Shown piece after piece: positions 1 to 5,479 of a stretch of 5,479 nucleotides of DNA (positions within the stretch are counted from its first letter, which is position 1; each line of letters begins with the position of its first letter). The notes under the pieces are model-generated. The model had not been told where the DNA came from. It worked only from the letters and a program-made list of their open reading frames with translations, and searched no databases. Made by a program: the position numbers and the translations under genes. Origin of the DNA: Loktanella sp. UBA3435 (GTDB lineage: Bacteria > Pseudomonadota > Alphaproteobacteria > Rhodobacterales > Rhodobacteraceae); assembly GCA_002378665.1 (NCBI GenBank), contig DFSO01000083.1:39518-44996 (forward strand), written 5' to 3'.

Positions 1-70
1 TAGCGCAGCCTGGTAGCGCATCTGTTTTGGGAACAGAGGGTCGTAGGTTCGAATCCTATCGCCCCGACCA
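1..70 (+). tRNA. tRNA-Pro (anticodon UGG), 5' end cut by window edge
   Basis: The cloverleaf can be drawn from the sequence. The D stem is GCGC (3-6) with GCGC (16-19). The anticodon stem is TCTGT (21-25) with ACAGA (33-37), and its seven-base loop (26-32) places TGG at 28-30, which reads proline codons. The T stem is GTAGG (43-47) with CCTAT (55-59) around the loop TTCGAAT. The 3' acceptor strand is CGCCCCG (60-66), then discriminator A67 and an encoded CCA (68-70). Only the 5' acceptor strand, 7 bases expected to be CGGGGCG or similar, lies outside the window. It delivers proline to the ribosome, with U34 allowing wobble reading of CCN codons. No copy of its 3' end occurs elsewhere in the window, so there is no sign that it was used as an integration site here. 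Confidence 0.96.
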
Positions 71-100
71 TTCAACACCGCATTAAGCGGTAGGGATCAA

Positions 101-125
101 AAGCCAACCTTCGGGTTGGCTTTTT
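101..125 (+). terminator. Rho-independent terminator of the tRNA-Pro unit
   Basis: AGCCAACC (102-109), a TTCG tetraloop (110-113) and GGTTGGCT (114-121) form a perfect 8-bp stem with a very stable loop, followed directly by a T run (121-125). It lies 31 bases after the tRNA CCA end. A weaker hairpin, ACCGC (77-81) with GCGGT (87-91), lies between them and may mark the processed trailer. The terminator should insulate nrdJ from tRNA transcription, so nrdJ needs its own promoter. Confidence 0.92.
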
Positions 126-347
126 GCGTTTGAGGCGAGCATTCGACGTTTAGAAGAAGTGTCACAGCTTTGCACTTTGTCGATTTGGCGTGCTCACGTG
201 CGATTCTCCAAACGGTGCGGGGGATAAGGTTCACGTGACGAGTGAGGCTCTTGGGCTAAGTCTGCTGTTTGTTTGCCTTTCTTCATTTGCTCGGAAAATT
301 AACGAATTGTGGACAAGTCGGTGGAGGAATCGCGTAAAGTGTCTGCG

Positions 348-363
348 TCACAATATCTAGTGT
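348..363 (+). promoter_or_regulatory. NrdR box 1 (upstream operator candidate for nrdJ)
   Basis: The 16-mer TCACAATATCTAGTGT matches the established NrdR-box pattern ACACWATATWTWGTGT at 14 of 16 positions, including the whole right half-site TAGTGT and the central ATAT. NrdR is the zinc-finger/ATP-cone repressor that senses dATP/ATP and controls ribonucleotide reductase genes in most bacteria. The box lies about 284 bases before the nrdJ start and pairs with a second box downstream. The match was made by eye, with no genome-wide background score. Confidence 0.75.
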
Positions 364-423
364 CGCGTCAACATTTTTAATCCAGAATTTGTGGTAAAAA
401 ATCGTTGACCATCGGGGTGCGAT

Positions 424-451
424 GCGTCAGTTAGTGCAAGCTGGATAGAAT
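424..451 (+). promoter_or_regulatory. Possible sigma-70 type promoter of nrdJ
   Basis: TAGAAT (446-451) matches the -10 consensus at 5 of 6 positions. The best -35 at normal spacing is weak: GCGTCA (424-429), 3 of 6, with a 16-base spacer. A better-looking TTGACC (405-410) is 35 bases away from this hexamer and has no good -10 of its own. Initiation would be near 457-460, inside NrdR box 2, giving a leader of about 190 bases. The assignment rests mainly on the -10 and its position beside the operator. Confidence 0.33.
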
Positions 452-452
452 A

Positions 453-468
453 ACACTAGATGTGGTGT
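453..468 (+). promoter_or_regulatory. NrdR box 2 (promoter-proximal operator candidate for nrdJ)
   Basis: The 16-mer ACACTAGATGTGGTGT agrees with the NrdR-box pattern at 13 of 16 positions and keeps both outer half-sites, ACAC and GTGT. Its start is exactly 105 bp after that of box 1, close to ten helical turns, so both boxes would face the same side of the DNA. It begins two bases after the TAGAAT hexamer proposed as the -10 element, so a bound repressor would cover the likely transcription start. The pairing and position make the call stronger than either box alone. Confidence 0.68.
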
Positions 469-646
469 TCGCGCAGATGAGAGTCACTAGGCGGGCATTC
501 GCCAAGACTATGACGTTATCGAACACGGAAACGCTGGTTTTCGCCGTTTTGATGCTGGGCGATATCTGGCGTACTGAGCGTCCTGATAGAGGGCATGATT
601 ATTTTTAGGTCGCAACGTCGGCCGCACAGGATAGAGGCAGACGACC

Positions 647-3600
647 ATGAAAATTGAACGCAATTTCACAGACGCCAGCAAAGATGCGTATGCAGCGCTG
701 AATTTCAAGACAACAACATCAGAGATTCGTAACCCTGATGGCACGATTGTTTTCAAACTCGAGAAATGTGAAATTCCGCAAGATTGGTCTCAGGTCGCCT
801 CTGACGTCATCGCCCAGAAGTATTTCCGCAAAGCCGGTGTGCCGTCGGAAATGAAGCGGGTGAAGGAAAAGGGCGTCCCTGAGTTCTTGTGGCGCTCTGT
901 GCCTGTAGAGGGCGCTACATTTGGTGGTGAGACATCTGCCAAGCAAGTGTTTGACCGTTTGGCAGGTGCATGGGCGTATTGGGGCTGGAAGGGTGGCTAT
1001 TTCTCGACTGAGGAAGACGCCCGCACGTATTTTGACGAGATGCGCTATATGTTGGCGACACAGCGTGCGGCACCAAACAGCCCGCAGTGGTTTAACACAG
1101 GCCTGCACTGGGCGTATGGTATTGATGGTCCTGCGCAGGGTCACCACTATGTGGATTATCAGACGGGCAAACTGACTGCCTCGAAGTCGTCCTATGAGCA
1201 CCCACAGCCGCATGCCTGCTTTATCCAGTCCGTGTCTGACGATCTGGTGAATGACGGCGGGATCATGGATCTTTGGGTCCGTGAGGCGCGTTTGTTCAAG
1301 TATGGCTCTGGCACTGGCACGAACTTCTCCAGCCTGCGCGCTGCGGGTGAGAGCCTGTCTGGTGGCGGCAAGTCGTCTGGCCTGATGGGCTTCCTCAAGA
1401 TTGGTGACCGTGCTGCCGGTGCGATCAAATCGGGTGGCACAACGCGCCGTGCGGCCAAGATGGTCATCGTTGATGCCGACCACCCTGATATTGAAGAATT
1501 TATCAACTGGAAGGTTATTGAAGAGCAGAAAGTGGCGTCTATCGTTGCTGGCTCCAAGATGCACGAGCGTCACCTGAATGCGATCTTTGCTGCGATCAAA
1601 GCATGGGACGGTGCGGTCAATGATGCCTACGACACTAAGGTGAACGAAGGCTTGCAAGAGGCTGTTCGCGCTGCGAAAAAGTCGTGTATCCCCGAGACAT
1701 ATGTGAAGCGCGTTTTGGATTATGCAAAGCAGGGTCACACATCGATTGAGTTCCCGACATATGACACCGATTGGGATTCCGAGGCTTACTCATCCGTTTC
1801 TGGTCAAAACTCTAATAACTCCATCCGCGTCACTGATGCGTTTTTGAAGGCTGTTGAGAACGACGAAGATTGGAAGCTGATCAACCGTAAGAACGGTGAG
1901 GTCGCCAAGATCATCCGCGCCCGTGATTTGTGGGAAACTGTTGGCCACGCCGCTTGGGCCTGTGCCGATCCAGGCATCCAGTACCACGACACTGTGAACG
2001 CATGGCACACCTGCCCAGAAGATGGCGCGATCCGTGGCTCGAACCCATGTTCCGAGTATATGTTCTTGGATGATACCGCGTGTAACCTCGCGTCGATGAA
2101 CCTGCTGACGTTCTACAAAGACGGCGAGTTCCAAGTTGAAGACTATATGCATGCGACGCGTCTTTGGACTGTGACGCTTGAGATTTCCGTGATGATGGCG
2201 CAGTTCCCGTCAAAGGCGATTGCGCAGCGGTCTTATGACTTCCGCACACTTGGTCTGGGCTATGCCAACATCGGCGGTTTGTTGATGAACATGGGCTTTG
2301 GTTACGACAGTGACGAGGGCCGTGCTATGGGTGCTGCTTTGACCGCGATCATGACGGGTGTGTCCTATGCGACCTCTGCCGAGATGGCCAGTGAGTTGGG
2401 GGCCTTTGCGGGCTACAAGAAGAATGAGGCGCATATGCTGCGCGTTATTCGTAACCACCGCAACGCAGCCCTTGGCATGAAAGACGGCTATGAAGGTTTG
2501 GACGTCAAGCCAGTGCCACTGGACCACGCGAACTGCCCTGATGTGCGCTTGGCCGAGATTGCCGTGACCGCATGGGACGAGGCGCTGGAGCTGGGCGAAA
2601 AGCACGGTTTCCGTAACGCCCAAGTTTCCGTCATTGCCCCGACAGGCACCATTGGTCTGGTCATGGATTGTGACACGACGGGGATCGAGCCTGACTTTGC
2701 GTTGGTGAAGTTCAAGAAGCTTGCGGGTGGTGGTTACTTTAAGATCATTAACCAGTCTGTGCCAGCGGCCCTTGAAAAGCTCGGCTATGGCTCGGCGCAT
2801 ATCGAAGAGATCATCGCGTATGCAGTGGGTCACGGATCAATCGGGCAAGCGCCTGCGATCAACACCACGTCGCTTATCGGTCACGGCTTTGGTCAGGCGG
2901 AAATCGACAAGATCGAAGGCTCGCTGAAGGCTGCGTTTGATATCCGCTTTGTGTTCAACCAGTGGACGCTCGGCGAAGAGTTCTGCACAAAGACACTGGG
3001 TATCCCTGCGCTCAAGCTGAATGATCCGACGTTTGATTTGCTGCGTCACCTTGGTTTCTCCAAGAAAGACATTGAAGCAGCCAACGACCATGTTTGCGGC
3101 ACGATGACACTGGAAGGTGCACCGCATCTGAAGGAAGAGCACTATAGCGTGTTTGATTGCGCCAATGCCTGCGGCAAAAAAGGTAAACGTTATCTGAGTG
3201 TTGACAGCCACATCTATATGATGGCCGCAGCGCAGTCGTTCATCTCTGGTGCGATTTCCAAGACGATCAACATGCCAAACGACGCGACAATCACCGACTG
3301 CCAGAAGGCTTACGAGTTGTCATGGTCTTTGGGTGTGAAGGCGAATGCGCTTTACCGTGATGGATCGAAACTGTCCCAGCCATTGGCGGCGTCTTTGGTC
3401 GAGGATGATGACGAGGCGATGGAAACGCTTGAGAGCGGCAACAGCCACGAGAAGGCACGCGTTCTGGCCGAGAAGATCGTTGAGAAGATCATCATCAAGG
3501 AAGTCCGCAACCGCGAGCGCGAGAAGATGCCACAGCGTCGTAAGGGCTACACGCAAAAGGCCATCGTTGGTGGTCACAAGGTTTACCTGCGCACGGGCGA

Positions 3601-4291
3601 ATATGAAGGCGGCCAGCTTGGCGAGATCTTCATTGATATGCACAAAGAGGGTGCTGGTTTCCGCGCGATGATGAACAACTTTGCGATCGCTGTTTCCGTG
3701 GGCCTACAATACGGCGTGCCGCTGGAAGAGTTTGTTGATGCGTTTACGTTCACCAAGTTCGAGCCTGCGGGCATGGTTCAGGGCAACGACAGCATTAAGA
3801 ATGCGACCTCGATCCTTGACTATATCTTCCGCGAATTGGCTGTATCTTACCTCGACCGCACCGATTTGGCTCACGTAAAGCCTGAGGGCGCTGCGTTTGA
3901 CGATATTGGTCGTGGTGAGATGGAAGGTGTGACGAATGTTGTGACGCCGTCCGAGGCCGCTGCGAACAAGTCGCTTGAAGTACTGCGCCAGATCAGTTCC
4001 ACGGGTTACCTGCGCAAGCGGATGCCACACGAGTTGACGCTGTTGCAGGGCGGTGCTGCGGCTGCTGTCGATTTGATTGGCGCGGCTGTTGGCAATGTTG
4101 CGGTAGCGGTCAAGCCAGAGACGTCGATGTCGTCAGGGACCACGGCTGCAACGGGCGTATCTTTGCGAGATAAGGCGAAAATGCAGGGCTACGAGGGTGA
4201 TCCTTGTGGCGAATGCGGCAACTACACACTCGTCCGCAATGGCACCTGTATGAAATGCAACACATGCGGTGGCACTTCCGGGTGTAGCTAA
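647..4291 (+). CDS. nrdJ: Vitamin B12-dependent (class II) ribonucleotide reductase NrdJ
   Basis: This cytosolic enzyme reduces ribonucleotides to deoxyribonucleotides, using adenosylcobalamin to generate the active-site thiyl radical, so it needs neither oxygen nor a separate radical subunit. The 1214-residue length is usual for the long proteobacterial form. Residues about 1-125 resemble the class II N-terminal domain (the WSQVASDVIAQKYFRKAGVP segment). The catalytic barrel follows to about 915. By family alignment, C191 (HACFIQS) and C479 (TACNLAS) are the redox pair and C468 in NPCSE (466-470) is the thiyl cysteine, with N466 and E470 beside it. APTGTIG is at 664-670, and the barrel ends near RDGSKLSQPL (from 904). 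An acidic, charged linker (about 918-965) leads to a TSCPD domain (about 970-1085). The tail holds C1187, C1190, C1201, C1204, C1207 and C1213, a zinc-ribbon or thiol-shuttle cluster. The start is supported by GAGG (634-637), 9 bases upstream, and by the typical MKIER N-terminus. No frameshift or intein is seen. Confidence 0.98.
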   Translation: MKIERNFTDASKDAYAALNFKTTTSEIRNPDGTIVFKLEKCEIPQDWSQVASDVIAQKYFRKAGVPSEMKRVKEKGVPEFLWRSVPVEGATFGGETSAKQVFDRLAGAWAYWGWKGGYFSTEEDARTYFDEMRYMLATQRAAPNSPQWFNTGLHWAYGIDGPAQGHHYVDYQTGKLTASKSSYEHPQPHACFIQSVSDDLVNDGGIMDLWVREARLFKYGSGTGTNFSSLRAAGESLSGGGKSSGLMGFLKIGDRAAGAIKSGGTTRRAAKMVIVDADHPDIEEFINWKVIEEQKVASIVAGSKMHERHLNAIFAAIKAWDGAVNDAYDTKVNEGLQEAVRAAKKSCIPETYVKRVLDYAKQGHTSIEFPTYDTDWDSEAYSSVSGQNSNNSIRVTDAFLKAVENDEDWKLINRKNGEVAKIIRARDLWETVGHAAWACADPGIQYHDTVNAWHTCPEDGAIRGSNPCSEYMFLDDTACNLASMNLLTFYKDGEFQVEDYMHATRLWTVTLEISVMMAQFPSKAIAQRSYDFRTLGLGYANIGGLLMNMGFGYDSDEGRAMGAALTAIMTGVSYATSAEMASELGAFAGYKKNEAHMLRVIRNHRNAALGMKDGYEGLDVKPVPLDHANCPDVRLAEIAVTAWDEALELGEKHGFRNAQVSVIAPTGTIGLVMDCDTTGIEPDFALVKFKKLAGGGYFKIINQSVPAALEKLGYGSAHIEEIIAYAVGHGSIGQAPAINTTSLIGHGFGQAEIDKIEGSLKAAFDIRFVFNQWTLGEEFCTKTLGIPALKLNDPTFDLLRHLGFSKKDIEAANDHVCGTMTLEGAPHLKEEHYSVFDCANACGKKGKRYLSVDSHIYMMAAAQSFISGAISKTINMPNDATITDCQKAYELSWSLGVKANALYRDGSKLSQPLAASLVEDDDEAMETLESGNSHEKARVLAEKIVEKIIIKEVRNREREKMPQRRKGYTQKAIVGGHKVYLRTGEYEGGQLGEIFIDMHKEGAGFRAMMNNFAIAVSVGLQYGVPLEEFVDAFTFTKFEPAGMVQGNDSIKNATSILDYIFRELAVSYLDRTDLAHVKPEGAAFDDIGRGEMEGVTNVVTPSEAAANKSLEVLRQISSTGYLRKRMPHELTLLQGGAAAAVDLIGAAVGNVAVAVKPETSMSSGTTAATGVSLRDKAKMQGYEGDPCGECGNYTLVRNGTCMKCNTCGGTSGCS

Positions 4292-4313
4292 AAGAATTGG
4301 GCGCGGTTGTCCC

Positions 4314-4379
4314 TGGGGGAATAGTTCCTCCCGTTTGGGGGGATAAATCCTCCCGCTCGGGGCAAAGTTTCTCCGAGGT
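4314..4379 (+). repeat. Three contiguous 22-bp hairpin-forming repeats after nrdJ
   Basis: Three units abut with an exact 22-base period: 4314-4335, 4336-4357 and 4358-4379. Units 1 and 2 are identical at 18 of 22 positions; unit 3 is more divergent but keeps the GGGG...CTCC pattern. Each unit is an imperfect inverted repeat: GGGGGAA/TTCCTCC (4315-4321 with 4325-4331), GGGGGGAT/ATCCTCCC (4337-4344 with 4347-4354) and CGGGG..AA/TT..TCCG (4358-4375). Each stem contains one G opposite T, which pairs in + strand RNA but not in the opposite transcript. The array begins 22 bases after the nrdJ stop, so it probably lies in the nrdJ 3' untranslated region. No T run follows, so it is not a classic terminator. 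Its function is unknown. Confidence 0.72.
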
Positions 4380-4391
4380 GGAACGAAAGCA

Positions 4392-4433
4392 GAGATCGGC
4401 TGGTAGCTAACCTTTTCGGGGCTGGCCGATCTC
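4392..4433. repeat. Perfect 9-bp inverted repeat (stem-loop) between nrdJ and the TIR gene
   Basis: GAGATCGGC (4392-4400) is the exact reverse complement of GCCGATCTC (4425-4433). In RNA the stem can extend inward by U-G, G-U, G-C and U-G pairs (4401-4404 with 4421-4424), leaving a 16-base loop. No T run follows on either strand, so it is not an obvious intrinsic terminator, although it could protect the nrdJ transcript 3' end or serve as a protein-binding site. The inner arms also contain the direct repeat GGCTGG (4398-4403 and 4420-4425). It does not match the half-sites of an integron attC site. Confidence 0.6.
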
Positions 4434-4532
4434 ATACCGCCGCGGATTACAGTGACGCGGGACTAAAGGCCCCTGTGGGCAAGGTAAGCCGAAGATCACT
4501 TTATTCTTGTTCGTGATTGTGAGGACCTAACT

Positions 4533-5234
4533 ATGGCCAGATGCACCGCACCTCGAGAAGGTCACCGTTCAGCCGCAGCCGCCGCTAACTGTCCAGCGTG
4601 CAGGGGGCGCTCCGGTTGGTCGTCGGGATACAGTAGTTACGGATCGTACCCATCCAGAGATTATTCGGGAACAACACGCACTCCGGTGGGGTCAAGCAGT
4701 TCGACGAGAACCGGTGGTTCCGCCAAGCCTAGGTGGTCTCGCTCTGGCTCGACCGTTGTGTATACCGACCTTCAAGTTCGTTCCCTGACGCCCATCCGCG
4801 AAAGCGTTGAAGCGCGCGCTACACAGGACCTGCGCGACGTATTCTTGTGCCACGCCTGGGACGATCGGCAGGGAGCGGCGAAGGAACTCCATGATCTTCT
4901 CGAGTAGAAGGGGGTGAAGGTCTGGTTCAGCGAAAAGGACGTGGGCTTGGGCGTGCCGCTGATGCGAGCCATCGACAAAGGGCTCGCGAATTCCCGGATC
5001 GGTATCGTGTTGGTGACGCCCGCGTTGCTGAGGCGGCTCCCGTCTGAAGGTATCGCCGACAAAGAGTTGTCGGCTCTGCTTGCGGGCGAACGGCTAGTCC
5101 CGATCGTGCACCAGACCACCTATGACGCGCTGCGCAACGTCAGTCCGCTGCTTGCGTCAAGAAGTGGACTCAGCACCGCTGAGGAAACATTGGCGCAGGT
5201 TGCTGAAAAACTTGCGGAGCTGGTTTCACTTTGA
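4533..5234 (+). pseudogene. TIR-domain protein gene interrupted by an in-frame amber codon
   Basis: One reading frame spans 234 codons but is broken by TAG at 4905-4907 (codon 125). The first piece (4533-4907) encodes 124 residues; the rest (4908-5234) continues in the same frame. Read through, the N-terminus has C4, H11, C20 and C23 (the last two in CPAC), resembling a small zinc knuckle. A low-complexity Ser/Gly/Tyr/Arg linker follows (about 26-75), then a TIR domain from about residue 101: RDVFLCHAWDD as the first strand, VKVWFSEKDVGLG (128-140) with E134 as the candidate catalytic glutamate, then RAIDKGLANSRIGIVLVTPALL. Bacterial TIR domains often cleave NAD+ in anti-phage defence or signalling; that role is inferred here. 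AGGAC-type Shine-Dalgarno (GAGG, 4521-4524) lies 8 bases before the ATG. The GTG at 4914 could restart translation, but its purine run abuts the codon. AGA and AGG arginine codons in the first part contrast with CGC/CGT in nrdJ, hinting at transfer. No known partner gene is visible. Confidence 0.82.
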
Positions 5235-5241
5235 CGCCTTC

Positions 5242-5448
5242 CTAAGTCTCACCCTTATCGTCGGAACGCTCCTTGAGCTTTCGCGCGTATTTCGCGGGCA
5301 ATCCGATGACCCCCTTTTTGAAACCTCTAAAGACCAGATTTTCCTTTTGAGGTTCGGAGGGAGTAATCTCTCCCCGGCGCAAGCGCTCTTCGTCCTGCTC
5401 CCTTGCCCGGGCCTTTGTAGCGGCTCTATTTTTGAATAGGTCAGACAT
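5242..5448 (-). CDS. Small charged hypothetical protein (68 aa)
   Basis: I do not recognise this family. The frame reads from ATG (5448-5446) to TAG (5244-5242) on the minus strand. AGGA (opposite 5455-5458) lies 6 bases before the start, a good ribosome-binding site, and this favours the frame over the overlapping 81-codon frame on the same strand. The product begins MSDLFKNRAATKARAREQDE and is highly charged, with about 18 Lys/Arg and 12 Asp/Glu in 68 residues. It has no signal peptide or membrane segment. A likely helical, charged first half (residues 10-27) is followed by an ITPSEPQ turn, an NLVFRGFKKGVIGLP segment and a basic tail. It converges on the TIR gene with only 7 bases between the stops. 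The window ends 31 bases upstream of its start, so its promoter and operon partners are not visible. It could be a regulatory or nucleic-acid-binding protein, but nothing shows this directly. Confidence 0.6.
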   Translation of the reverse strand: MSDLFKNRAATKARAREQDEERLRRGEITPSEPQKENLVFRGFKKGVIGLPAKYARKLKERSDDKGET

Positions 5449-5479
5449 GAACAGTCCTGGAGTGCCCCCATCGAGTGGT

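Larger units (their letters stand above)
126..646. other. Non-coding region upstream of nrdJ, regulatory leader
   Basis: This stretch of about 520 bases has no open reading frame with a convincing start, ribosome-binding site or protein-like composition on either strand. The part around 361-410 is AT-rich, including runs of T and A, unlike the coding DNA on its right. It holds two NrdR-box candidates and a possible -10 element (entered separately), a DnaA-box-like 9-mer on the minus strand (308-316) and two CACGTG palindromes (195-200, 232-237). A short hairpin, GGCG (490-493) with CGCC (500-503), lies in the likely transcribed leader. I searched by eye for a cobalamin-riboswitch B12 box and did not find one. 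Confidence 0.75.

Noticed and set aside
1..70. tRNA-Pro as the attachment site of an integrated element
   Set aside because: No direct repeat of the tRNA 3' end and no integrase gene occur in the window, and core gene nrdJ follows it.
194..237. Pair of TCACGTG motifs (194-200 and 231-237) as an operator
   Set aside because: Two 7-mers 37 bp apart with no matching factor or position near a promoter could be chance; too weak to call.
126..646. Cobalamin riboswitch in the leader of the B12-dependent reductase gene
   Set aside because: The leader is long enough, but I found no B12-box-like conserved core and no matching multi-stem fold; the NrdR boxes explain the regulation better.
508..756. 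Minus-strand 82-codon frame across the nrdJ start
   Set aside because: It overlaps the start of nrdJ, has no convincing ribosome-binding site and its composition is not protein-like; a shadow frame.
719..1738. Minus-strand 339-codon frame inside nrdJ
   Set aside because: It is opposite strongly conserved NrdJ sequence; long antisense frames arise from the codon bias of the real gene, and the translation has no recognisable domain.
2210..2833. Minus-strand 207-codon frame inside nrdJ
   Set aside because: Same reason: antisense to conserved catalytic sequence, with no supporting start signals.
4314..4379. CRISPR array
   Set aside because: The units touch each other with no spacers, differ from one another, and have no cas genes nearby.
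4392..4433. Integron attC site or intrinsic terminator
   Set aside because: The half-sites do not fit the attC RYYYAAC/GTTRRRY pattern, no integrase is nearby, and no T run follows the stem on either strand.
5226..5471. Alternative minus-strand 81-codon frame over the small hypothetical gene
   Set aside because: It overlaps the 68-residue frame, which has a well-spaced AGGA and a more protein-like composition; both cannot be right and this one is weaker.

Overview
The window looks like part of an alphaproteobacterial chromosome, most likely of the order Rhodobacterales (roseobacter group). The main reason is the 1214-residue NrdJ protein, whose N-terminus (MKIERNFTDASKDAYA) and overall layout match the long class II ribonucleotide reductases I know from that group. 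Moderate GC in the coding region fits a marine roseobacter better than a high-GC genus, but I cannot name the genus from sequence alone.

Layout. Positions 1-70 are a tRNA-Pro(UGG) gene missing only its first 7 bases, followed by a strong intrinsic terminator (101-125). Positions 126-646 hold no gene. They form a long regulatory leader with two good NrdR-box candidates (348-363 and 453-468, starts 105 bp apart) and a -10-like hexamer just upstream of the second box. nrdJ (647-4291, +) fills most of the window and looks intact, with its active-site cysteines, nucleotide-binding motif, TSCPD domain and cysteine-rich redox tail. The 241-base gap after it (4292-4532) carries three contiguous 22-bp units that each fold as a hairpin (4314-4379) and a separate 9-bp perfect inverted repeat (4392-4433).

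From 4533 onward the region looks accessory. A 234-codon TIR-domain gene with a zinc-knuckle-like N-terminus and a Ser/Gly/Tyr-rich linker is interrupted by an in-frame amber codon (4905-4907), just before the segment expected to hold the catalytic glutamate. Facing it, 7 bases away on the minus strand, is a small unrecognised charged protein of 68 residues (5242-5448).

Working together. tRNA-Pro and nrdJ are core functions and are separate transcription units because of the terminator. nrdJ is probably a single-gene unit under NrdR control, supplying dNTPs with adenosylcobalamin as cofactor. The TIR gene has its own ribosome-binding site and is separated from nrdJ by structured non-coding DNA. 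Its codon use differs from nrdJ, which suggests later acquisition, perhaps as a defence-type NADase gene that is now broken or read through. No recognised TIR partner gene (for example a SLOG or sirtuin effector), integrase, transposase or CRISPR array is visible.
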